Below the pieces are notes generated by a model. That model saw nothing but the letters and a program-made list of their open reading frames with translations. It ran no database searches and had not been told where the DNA came from. From Dentipellis sp. KUC8613 (lineage: Eukaryota > Basidiomycota > Agaricomycetes > Russulales > Hericiaceae): a stretch of 64,000 nt of DNA. Positions 31,533 to 41,492 of this stretch are shown piece by piece. The stretch lies in NCBI GenBank assembly GCA_002286715.1, contig NSJX01000019.1, positions 124,001-188,000 of the forward strand, written 5' to 3'. The position numbers were made by a program, and so were the translations under genes. Each line of letters opens with the position of its first letter. Positions within the stretch are counted from its first letter, which is position 1.

Positions 31533-31699
31533 GCGCCGGGCACGGCGCCGCCGAAAACGAGTTTGCATAACGCAAACTGCGGCTCAAATTGAGCTGTACA
31601 CGGCGAGTTGCTCGCCGTGTACCACGTCTAATGACGTGAATCACCCGATGGCAACCATCGGGGATTCCCTCTTTGGGAATTAGCTCATGTTTGTGAGCT
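31533..31699. repeat. Array of eight consecutive perfect hairpins
   Basis: Eight different inverted repeats follow one another almost without gaps. They are GCGCCG/CGGCGC (31533-31548), AGTTTGC/GCAAACT (31560-31578), GCTCAA/TTGAGC (31582-31594) and GTACACGGCGAG/CTCGCCGTGTAC (31596-31622). Then come CACGTC/GACGTG (31623-31638), CCCGATGG/CCATCGGG (31644-31662), ATTCCC/GGGAAT (31664-31680) and AGCTCA/TGAGCT (31682-31699). Loops are 1-6 nt and all stems are perfect. The stems are unrelated in sequence. The array ends 64 bp before the 3' end of the DcpS coding region (31763). The function is unknown. It may form a structured RNA, a MITE-like element or a DNA-structural element. Confidence 0.8.
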
Positions 31700-31762
31700 G
31701 GAGGTTAGATATTGAATGTTGCATGTTGAATAATAGATAATTGGATGCTTGGGAGAGGCGGC

Positions 31763-33059
31763 CTAAGCCTCCGCGTCTGGCTCTTGTGCGGCGCGCAGAG
31801 CAGCGAAGAGGCCGTGTTGCTCGCCGAGCGCGTAAGTGAGCGTCATGCGCTGGAGGGTGGAGGGCCCGGTGGGCGGGTCGAGCTCGAGCTTCGGAGAAGG
31901 GTGGTAAGTTTTAAGGGTGGGAGAGCAGGAGGGAGGGGAGACAGACCATGGAGATGAGGTCGTCTAGGAGGTGCGCTTGGCCGACGGACATGCCTGCGAG
32001 ACCGGTGAAGTTCGCGTTGACGATGTGCACGTGGAAGTGGTCTATGAGGATAAATTGAGTTATACGACAAGTGGGGGAATAGAGGAAATGCGCACAGTAG
32101 CTTGGCTGGTAATGCACATAGCACCTGATCTCAGACGGCTCGAGCCCGTAGTGCTGCTTCACCACAGCATGCGCCTGGCGGCGGATATCCTTGAGCATAC
32201 CGATATGACCTTGGTTGAGGTCGCGCATGCTCTTGATGTCGCGCACGAGGGTGATAGCGACGAGGTAGAGCGACGCGATGGTGGTGAGGTCCCACTTCAT
32301 GTCAGGGAGGATCAGGAAGCCGAGCTCGTTGGCTGTGGCAGAGCGGTACAGCACTTTTTCGGCCTCGTGGCGGCCGGTGAGGATGTCTTCCACCCTTTAT
32401 TCGTTGGCGTCATTAGCATAGGAATAGGATCAAGGTGGAGTGATGTGATGAGTGCAGGTACCATTTGGTGCGCGCGGGAGGAAAGGCGTCGATGTATGGC
32501 TTCACGATGTCCGCGTACATCTTGGAAGTCTCGTGGATGATATGTACTTTTTGATTGGTATACTGTGGGATGCCGTGTCAGGCTGTGAATTTTTTTATTT
32601 GGGAGGGAACAAGTGAACCTTCCGGATGTGCACTTCGGTGGCCGGACTGATCACGTTGATCTTGATGTCTGCGGTCTCATCCGATTTCTTCAACCAGCCG
32701 AGGCCCCATGAGTACTAACAATAGACAATCTTTGAGAAGATATGGGAGTGGTATGAGGGCGAGGGGAGCGCACGATGTCGTTGATACCGAGCAACTTTAC
32801 TTGATCGAGCAAATCCGTGGAGAACGAAGGCAAGGTAGCCTGTTCGATACGGACGATGGTAGGGATGCTCTCGCCAGAGGCATTCTTCAGAGTGCCGAGG
32901 ATGGCAGAGTTGTGTGTGAGGGGGTCTCCACGAGGATCTGTAAGGATCGGGGTGTAGGTTTGAGGATGGGAGGTGCTCACCTTCACTGAGGACCCGCTCG
33001 ACTTTGAATCCCTTCAGATCAAAGGAGTCATCATCGTGTTGGCTAGAGGTAGTCGACAT
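31763..33059 (-). CDS. DCS1: Scavenger mRNA-decapping enzyme DcpS (HIT family)
   Basis: Hydrolyses the m7GpppN cap left after 3'-to-5' mRNA decay. The start MSTTSSQHDDDSFDLKGF at 33059 is followed by KVERVLSE. Later exons carry ILGTLKNASGESIPTIVRIE, then YSWGLGWLKKSDE and HIIHETSKMYADIVKPYIDA (about 32480-32570). Then come FLILPDMKWDLTTIASLYLV, RDIKSMRDLNQGHIGML and YVHYQPSY. An intron separates YQPSY from YHFHVHIV, so the catalytic HIT motif HxHxH is HFHVH. The protein ends with LGEQHGLFAALRAAQEPDAE and TAG at 31763-31765. Domain order and length match the family. TATTTATATA (33106-33115, read on the minus strand as TATATAAATA) lies about 50 bp upstream of the ATG. Confidence 0.9.
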
Positions 33060-33425
33060 GGTTGGAGATAAGCGCGGAGGGCGTTCAAAAGGAAGTTGAA
33101 CCTCGTATTTATATAACTCGGAGCGGCGACCTTCAGGATGGGCGCTTCAGAGAAAGACGCGCTGATAAGATAAGATCGAGGTCGAGGATATTTGCTTAGC
33201 GCCCGCCCGCGGCTTTCATTCGTCTCTTCAAAGCTTTTTCTGCCTTCTCCCGGAACAAACATCGCGACGTAGCCAAGACGCGATCTCTTCCCGACCATAC
33301 TCCCCCTCGCCCCCGCTCTGGCTAGTCTGCGCGCACTATGCCATCGTAATTTCTGTATATACACACACCGCATCACCCCCAGACTCACACCCACCCTTAT
33401 TCCCCTTGCGCGAGGGCTCAACACG
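33060..33425. promoter_or_regulatory. Divergent promoter of DcpS and tRNase Z
   Basis: A 366-bp region between the two start codons. The DcpS side has a TATA box (33106-33115, minus orientation). The tRNase Z side has no clear TATA box but has TGTATATACACA near 33353-33364. Both genes act in RNA metabolism. Confidence 0.45.
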
Positions 33426-36400
33426 ATGAACTGGTCGATGTTCGTGCATACTACGCTGTCGTCAGACACGGAGCCGACGGTGATTGTGACGTTCGAGTCG
33501 GGCAGGTATATTTTCAATGTGGGCGAGAACACGACGCGTGCGTGGTTGCAGAGCAGGCGCGGGTGGAGGAAGGTCAAGGGCGTGTTTTTGACGCAGGTGT
33601 CGACGCAGCGGGCTAGTGGTCTTCCAGGTAAGCCGTCATGTCTGGTAGACGTGCTCGACTTGGCGAGTGCTGTCGCGGTGCCCTGAGCATGGTGACTCGC
33701 GTGCTTCATGGGTACACAGAGAGGCGCGCATACGCAGGACATCTCAGAGTGCCGTCATGACGTCGGATTTCTGGCTGCGTGTGTGACGCGCTGCTAGGTG
33801 GATTATGCTGACTCGCCGTTGCAGGTGTACTCATGTCGCTGGCGGACTCTGCCCCTCGTCACGTAGACATCGCAGGACCCAGCGGTCTCATGCACTACCT
33901 CGCCTCCATGCGGCTCTACGTCTTCCGGTGCGTATTCCCCTCTCCCATAACTCACACCCCACTCACGCATATCCCACGAGCAGGAACAGCCTGTCTATCA
34001 ACGCGATAGAACTCCCCTCGACAATGGTCCCCGCAATTACAGAACCAGCGCCCGCCTTCAAAGACGGCAACCTCACAATCTACTCCATCCCCATCACCAA
34101 GCAAAAGCCCCCAGTCAACCCAGAGCCAAGCACCTCATCCAGCCTCAAACGCAGCCGCTCACGCTCACGCTCGCCCGCAGACCGGCCCTCCAAGCGCCCC
34201 GCGCCCGCCACCACCGGTTCCCCCACGCACACCACCATCGACCTCAGCACGGGAACCGACAGCGTGCCGCTCCTCGACCGCCTGCTCGACCCCGCGTTCT
34301 CGCCGACAGACCTCGTCGGCGCGGACGCGCAGGAGTGGCGCCGCCGCACGGTCGAGCATATGTTCACGTGGGTCGCGCCGCCCGAGCCGCCCGCGGAGAG
34401 CAGGCTGCGGGGCAAGGGCGCGAAGAAGAAGGGCAAGGCCGCTGCTGCTGCTGCTGCTGCTGCCGAAGATTCCAGCGCGTCTGCGATGCCGCAGATTCCG
34501 CACTGGGTCGAGGGCGACGCTACTACTGCTGGTGGGGCGAAGACCACAAGTGCAAATTCAGAGGCAGCCCCGGTGCCGTACACGCGACGCAACAGGAAGA
34601 ACCCCGCGGGCTCGTTCAAGCTGCTTCCGGCGCACAGTCCACCGGCGCACGCGCGCGGCGCGACGCAGGCGTACGTCGTCGTCGGCCCGCGCATGCGCGG
34701 GAAGTTCGACGTGAAGCGCGCAGAGGCGCTCGGGCTGACGGGCCGCCTGCGCGGGCGCGTCGCGAGTGGGGAGACGGTGCGGTATATGGTGGATGATGGG
34801 TGCGGCGGGCAGGTCGAGCGCGTGGTGAGGCATGAGGACTGTGTGGGGGAGAGCGAGAGCCCGACGGTGCGTGTTTGCTATCTGCTGGTTGAGGTGAGGT
34901 GGGTTGCTGATGTGTGAGGTTGGGGTCGGTGGTGTAGGTGGTCGTGGTGTTGGATATCCCGACGCCGGAGCATGTGGACTCGCTCGTGAAGGCGTTCGAG
35001 AGCGGCTTCCACGCGTCTTTCCGCTCGAAGACGGAGGAGGACCGCAAAAAGTATAATGTACACGTCATTTATCATATTCTCGGCGAGGGTGTCCTCGAGG
35101 ACCCGCGCTATCAGGATTTCATGGCTGGGTTTGCCGACCAAACACACGTGAGTCTTTCGTCCTGAAATCTGTTATGTGTTGGTTGCTGAATGTTCACCTG
35201 GTTATAGCATCTTATATCTTCCCGCGACTACGGCCCGGACAAAATCACCTTCACCAGCGCTGCATTCAGCCAACTGCGTTTAAACCGCCTAGACCCAGCG
35301 GCCTTCCCCCTGCCCTTCTACAACACCACCCCCAAGAAGGACCTATCTTGTACGTCTTACTCTACCCCAACACACAGCCACAATTCTAACACTTAGGTTT
35401 CAGCGATCCCCTCCCTCCCGCCAAACGCCGCCATCCTGTCCCCAAACACCTACATCAACCTGCGCCCGCCCAAGGCGCCCGTGCCGGAGCAGGACATCAT
35501 CGACCGCGACCGCTTCCACCCCGCCGTCGCGGCGCCGGGCGAGATGAGCCTCCCGGCCGAGACGCAGAGCTCGTTCAAGTGGGCAAGACGCACGGTGGCG
35601 CGGCGCGAGCAGATGATGCGGGAGAGCGAGGGGGAGAGCGGGGGGATGGAGGTGCAGAGCCCCGGGGACGATGTGGTCGTCGTGCCGCTGGGCACGAGCA
35701 GCGCGGTGACGACGCGGTACCGCAACGGTGCGCAGTCGTTCTTCTCGTCTCTGCGCTTCTCGAGGGTGGCTGATGCGGATGGCAGTGTCGAGCCTGCTCG
35801 TGCAGATCCCCGGGCACGGCAACGTGCTCCTGGACGCGGGCGAGGGCACCTGGGGCCAACTCGCGCGGTACTTCGGCACGGACCGCGCGCGCGCGGGCAA
35901 CGTGTGGGACGTGCTGCGCGAGATGAAGTGCATCTACATCAGCCATGCGCATGCGGACCACCATGTTGGGCTCGCGAAGGTGCTCTCGATGCGCAGGAAG
36001 GTGCGTCTTTCCTCCTGCCTTGGTGTTTGTGTTCGCGCCGGCTAACGGTGCGTGGTGGCGATGGCAGCTCGACCCGCCGCCGAGCGCGCCGCTCTTCCTC
36101 GTGAGCATCCCGTCGGTGCATATATACCTCCGCGAGTACGCGCAGCTGGAGGATCTGGGGCTCGCGGACAACCCGTCGTCGGAGAACGGCGTCGTCGCAG
36201 TGGATAGCGAGGCGATCTGTGTCGCGGGCTCGTTTTCGGGTGGCAGGAGCAGGGATTATCCGGTCAATCCGTGGGACGACCCTGTGTTGTGCGTGCTTAT
36301 TATTTTTTTGCTTGGTTGATGTGAGGGTAGGATTTGCTGATTGAGGTTTATTGAAAGGTCGACGGTGGGGAGGGATTTGGCGTGCGATGCGCTGGGCCTG

Positions 36401-37069
36401 CAGAATTTGGAGACGGTGCATGTGCGCCATCGGACGAGGGCGTATGGGATCGTGCTCACGCATAGGGACGGATGGCGGCTGGTGTATGCATTCGTGTTTC
36501 CGGACTCTGATGCACCGGCTAACGTGGTTCGTGCAGGTACTCGGGCGACACGATGCCGACGCATCATCTGGCGCAGGCTGGACGGGGTGCAACGCTGCTC
36601 ATCCATGAAGCGACGATGGGCGACGATCAAGCCGAGATGGCGAAGCTGAAAGCTCACAGCACCGTCGGCCAGGCCATCGACATTGGGAAACAGTAAGCCC
36701 TTCACCATAACATGCATACCTAGTAGCCAGCTGACACTGCGGCCCTCGAACAGGATGAACGCGCAGAACATCCTCCTGACGCATTTCTCGACGCGCTACC
36801 CGCACATGCCGGCGCGCTACTTCCGCCCGCCCAGCCCGTCCCGGTCGCCGAAGCGCTCCCCCAGCCCTGCGCCTGTGCCCACATCCGAGGAGCCCGTCGT
36901 CGCGATGGCGCTCGACCACGCGCGCATCCGCGTCGGCGACATGTGGAAGCTGCAGGCGTACATGCCCGCGATTGAGCGCAGCTTCATTGACTCGAAGGAG
37001 GAGGGCGACGATGAGGAGGAGGAGATGCTGCTTGCCAGCGCGGTGGCGCATACGCATGAGGCTGAGTAG
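33426..37069 (+). CDS. TRZ1: Long-form tRNase Z (ELAC2/Trz1)
   Basis: Endonuclease that removes 3' trailers from nuclear and mitochondrial tRNA precursors. The start MNWSMFVHTTLSSDTEPTVI opens the N-terminal half-domain (YIFNVGENTTRAWLQ, FLTQVSTQRASGLPG, then GVLMSLADSA and GPSGLMHYLASMRLYVF). A long insert with an alanine run and basic KKK stretches follows (about 34140-34470). The C-terminal half has the PLGTSSAVTTRYRN loop, VLLDAGEGTWGQL and the metal-binding HAHADHH motif (about 35940-35960). It continues YSGDTMPTHHLAQAGRG, LIHEATMGDD, HSTVGQAIDIG and LLTHFSTRYP. The stop TAG is at 37067-37069. The tandem-half architecture is that of the long form. The PRHVDIAGPSG segment keeps the degenerate N-half. 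About nine introns, mostly 50-70 nt. Confidence 0.92.
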
Positions 37070-37993
37070 GTCCGGCGTCGTACTGACGGGAGGAGCTAGG
37101 CGTACGTACGTAGATGAGGTCTTCGAATGAGGGTCACATTCACTCTTCGCTGTTGAGTTCAATGTGCTCTGGTTGAGACCCGGCAACGGAGCTTGGGCAG
37201 GCACACGGCACGCCCACCTTTAGTACTAATAACGTGCCATCCGCTGTCCTTCCGTGTTGCCAGGTTCAGCTGTTCCTGGATCTAGCGATTGCACTTGTAG
37301 TATGTCCGTTTCCTCCGTGCGCGCCCCGATACGCAGATTCGCCTCATCGATCGCAGACTCGCCGAGCATTGTGCGGGGATGGCGTGGCCTGCGCAGATAG
37401 GCCTATTATGTGGAGCTCCGGGCATATGCAGCGTATACATACGTGTTCCGTTATCTGCAGGCCCCTGGGGTGCACCCCAGCACCGCTTCTGGTTCTCGTC
37501 AGAAAGTGAGAAAGATCCGAGGGAGCATCAGTGTGAGTCGTGCCAGCCCGTCACATGTGTCCGCCCCGCTCACCGTGCGCGCCAAGCTGATAGTCATCGA
37601 CGGGCCGCCGGCCATCGTCTGCCGCGCTTTGCGCACTGTTGGCGCACCGAGGACCTTCAATGAAATTATTTCGAGACGACAGCACTACGATAAAGCAAAC
37701 GGCGAGAGATGCCAATGGTGCCGACGATGAGCGAAGAAAGTGCGAGCACGCGGCGGCGACGCGCCTGCCGAATCCCGACGTGCACGCCAACAGCGCGTCG
37801 CAGGTATTTCCTTTCTGGGCGATGTGTATGGATTTCTGAGGGCTTGAGATGACATCACTCGTTGCCCCTCTGGTCCGAAAAACACACGTGAACGCCAGCG
37901 CGTTTATATAGATAGCCCATAAGTCTTTGCCGTCTACTTCCCCTCGTCCTCTTCACCACACACCACCACCACCCCACTCGACACCTGCCCGCC
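37070..37993. other. Intergenic stretch with palindrome cluster and TATA box
   Basis: About 920 bp. Between 37397 and 37480 there are several perfect palindromes in a row, including ATAGGCCTAT, GGAGCTCC, GCATATGC, GTATAC, CTGCAG and the 16-bp CTGGGGTGCACCCCAG (37465-37480). TTTATATAGA (about 37913-37922) lies about 75 nt before the dehydrogenase ATG and is a likely TATA box. No gene recognised. Confidence 0.5.
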
Positions 37994-39623
37994 ATGCCCC
38001 AAGGAACGATGAGAGCGTTGTGGTACAATGCCGTGCGTGTGCTTCTTTGTCTGTGCAGTAGACTGAATGTTGACGAGCGTATTGGTGGTGATAGCCCAAG
38101 GACTTTACTTTCAAGGATGTCCCCATTCCCCAACCCAAGGACGACGAGGTCTTGCTCAAAGGTGTGTGCAACCCTGTCCTCGAGCAGCGCCCTGGACAGC
38201 TCCGGCAAGCCGGAAACACGTCGGGGTCTTGCTCGCCGGGCGCCCTTCTTCATTGCATACTCACGCATTCTTGCTTTTCTAGTCAGCTGCTGCGGTTAGT
38301 GCTCCATAAGTGCTGGAATTGTATGTATGTGGGCGGTGTTCTCATCGGACATGTAGGTGTATGCGGTACCGATGGGCACATTCACGATGGAGAGTTTATT
38401 TCGACGTTCCCGGTGGGTATTTCATCCTCATATGCGCGCCATTTCGCAGAGGCACGGGAAAGGAATGGAGGCCCGGCCTCCTTTTTCCTTTGTTCTGCTC
38501 TTGGGCCCGTTTCGCTGACTATATGCGCGTTATTTCTCTCAGCTTATTCCGGGACACGAAGCTGTGGGCACTGTCGTAGAGCTTGGCAAGGATGTCATTG
38601 GCTTCGCGCTCGGTGACCGCTGCGTCGCGGACGTTGGTACTACTGTGAGTTCTCCTCTGACGTCACTGAATTCTTCTCGCGTCACTCAATCTTATCTCTG
38701 CCAGTGCGACAACTGCTTCTACTGCCGTCGCGGGCAGTCTTTGATGTGCGAGAACTTCAAAGCGCGCGGTGTCAGCTCTGATGGTGGCTTTGCCGAGTAC
38801 ATCGTTTAGTAGGTGCTGTTCAATTTCACAATGGAAACTGGGACATTGACTCTTGAAACAGCCCTCAGAACAAGCTGTACAAGATCCACAACCTTAGCGA
38901 CCTCGATGCTACTCTCCTCGAGCCCGCAGCGTGCGCAATTCACGGTCTTGACAAGCTCAACCCTCCTGTTGGAATTGATGTTCTCCTGCTCGGTGCTGGT
39001 CCCACCGGTCTCATCCTCGCTCAACTTCTCAAGTTGAATGGCGCACATAAGATCACGGTCGCAGCAAACAAGGGCATCAAGATGGACATTGCGAAGCAAC
39101 TTGATGTTGCGGATGAGTACATCGAGCTCGACCGTCAAAACCCAGGTCCTCAGTGGGAACAACTCAAGAAGGATAACCCATACGGCTTCGACGTTGTCGT
39201 TGAGGCGACCGGCGTGGAGAAACTCGCGAACGACGCGATCAACTATGTCCGTCGTGGCGGTACTCTCATGATCTACGGTGTCTATGAGAATGCTGCGCTC
39301 GTTCACTGGCCGCCATCCAAGATCTTCGGAGACGAGATCAGGGTCAGTACTGTCCTTTCATTATTCACAGAATCCTGGAAAGGCTGAAACACTCTGCAGA
39401 TCATTGGCTCTTTCTCGCAAACATACTGCTTCCCCCGTGCAGTCGCATACCTCGACAGCGGCAAAGTCAAGGTCAAGGGCATGGTATGTCATGTCATATG
39501 TGAAACACCGTTTCGCGTCTGACTTCGCCTCAGGTCACGGATACCTTCAAGCTCGAGGACTATCAGAAGGCCCTCGACAAGATGAACAGCCGCGGTGCGC
39601 TCAAGATCGCCATCATCCCTTGA
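37994..39623 (+). CDS. Zinc-dependent polyol (arabinitol/alcohol-type) dehydrogenase
   Basis: Medium-chain dehydrogenase that probably oxidises a sugar alcohol such as D-arabinitol, with NAD(P) as cofactor; the exact substrate is inferred from family likeness. The start is [13 protein letters not shown] at 37994. Exons then give [20 protein letters not shown], a 12-nt exon (38283-38294), and [14 protein letters not shown], which holds a catalytic zinc ligand. [13 protein letters not shown] follows, then the four-cysteine structural zinc loop [15 protein letters not shown]. Next are [15 protein letters not shown] and the Rossmann loop [20 protein letters not shown]. It continues [27 protein letters not shown] and the C-terminal [17 protein letters not shown] with TGA at 39621-39623. 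It looks complete. Confidence 0.88.
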
Positions 39624-41492
39624 GGATCTCTCTCTCTCTCTTCACATGCTTTACCGCACGCACGGCTCTGTGTTCTCTATCACTTATTTCCTAAGCTCGG
39701 ATTCCCCCCCGTCGACAGCAAGCGATGTATGTTTATTGTGAATTGTATACCGTGTGTAAATGAATAGAACCCCAGCTCCAGCGATCGGTGTCGCGATGTA
39801 TTGTTTCAGCAGGGCGTCGACGTTGCTTCTGTCTAGCTTTCGAATGTTGCGCTGGGCTCGGGCACGTCGGGGATTTGCGTGAGCGCTTGTTGTTCGCTTC
39901 ATTCACGGCGAGGACGGGGACGCGCCGTAGGGTTAGGGGTGTTATCTTGACATCTTCCCTCAACCTTCCCAGATTACAGGCTTCGTAGATGCTGCGGGAT
40001 ATTGTCTAGGACGATATGAGAAGGCCTCATGAATTTATCGATCCATAACGAGGATTACGAATGCTCTCCACGGCACGGAAATAACTTGGACTTGTCACGG
40101 TACCGGTGTCAATGCGTGCGTGAGGCATAGTGCTCAGTACATTGGCCTCGCGATATGACAGTACTTCAAGTTATGAAACGGTAAAAACGTGGACCTTCAC
40201 TCACCCCCCGCTTCGCTTCGAGATGTTCGAGTTCGTTGACATTGCTGACTGACTGTTTGGTGGTGGGGATTGGGGCTGGGGAATCGGAATGCGGTCGGAA
40301 ATCGGAATGTCCCCAGTGGTCGGTAACCTCGGTTGCAATGTTGCTTGTTGGTCGGACGCAATGGAATGTTCGAATTCGTGACGGGCGTTGGAATTTGGTG
40401 CGTGGCTGCTTATTTGTTTTGCATTGCATTCAAATCCTCATTTCCGTGTTAGAGGGCATGAGGCGCATTTAGATGGGCTCGTGGTATAGTTTTCTATAGC
40501 TCAACCTCCGAGTCGGAGGTATCCGTGGCCGTGATGCGAGTCCAAGAGGTAACAGCCTGCGACGGCTCGGAGCGTCAGCATTTCTCGCAAATACCGATCA
40601 CCGCCCCCCCGCTCTGTGGCCACCCTCCCATTTCATCCTGACGGATCGCGGAGGTGAAGACGGGGTGCGGAACAGTGTACAGTACAATGTCAAGGAATGT
40701 GATCCGCGTTCTATGGTGTTGGTGTGTCTGTGTTTTATGGTGTCGGTATGTATGTGCTGTGTTGCAGTGATTTCGGATTTCGCCGCGGCCCGTGGTTTCC
40801 TGGAACGATAGCTTCGGGGGCTCGGGTGCAGAGTATTTTAAGATGAAGGTAGGGTGCACGGATCCTCCATGAATATGAACATTAATATTATTGACATGCA
40901 GCGCAGGACATCGCTATGCATAGGTTCGTATTCTGAAACACCAAACACCAAACATTACCCACCGAATACCGAACACCAGCCTGAGACCGTGACAAGCGAG
41001 GTTCCGCGCGACATACCACCCACGACACGACACCCGACACCCGACATGACATACGACGTGCGGCGACGGTGCGCGTTCTCACCGTCGCCGCCGACGTATG
41101 TCTCGCATCATACCCTGCATGCCTTGTGACCATGCGCACGATGGTGATAGCTGATATCCGATACCCGATATTCGGCGTATGGTATCTGGCATATCGTGGT
41201 TGGCGTTCATAGCCAGGGTCGTGCACGGTGCACGGTGGCCCGTCCTGGCTTCGGGTCGATGACGGCATTGATTTCGCGGAGACATAGATATGGACGTGGA
41301 CGTGGACGTGGACACGGTGTCTTGATAGATTGTTCATTGCCACACGACGGACGGACGGACGGGCGAAGGGCGGTAAGGCGTGGATAGTTGGGTGGATGGA
41401 TAAAAGCAGACCAGGCGGACACGCATGGAAACCAGCCAGCTTTCCCGCCTCATTCTACCCATCGTTGGAACAGGTATACAAAACAAAACGAA
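39624..41492. other. Intergenic stretch, low complexity, no gene recognised
   Basis: About 1.9 kb with many short open frames on both strands, none with a domain or exon chain. It holds simple repeats (CGTGGA repeats at about 41290-41312, CGGACGGACGGACGGGCG near 41347, ACACCAAACACCAAAC near 40938). A small hairpin ACCTCCGAGTCGGAGGT lies at about 40505-40521. GGATAAAAGC near 41397 could be the TATA box of the desaturase gene. Confidence 0.45.

Noticed and set aside
31533..31699. CRISPR array or hammerhead ribozyme at the hairpin cluster
   Set aside because: The stems are all different with no repeated unit and no spacers. The hammerhead core motifs (CTGATGA and GAAA) are absent.
40200..41450. 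Several overlapping open frames of 60-150 codons between the dehydrogenase and the desaturase
   Set aside because: They arise from simple repeats and lack domains or splice structure on either strand.
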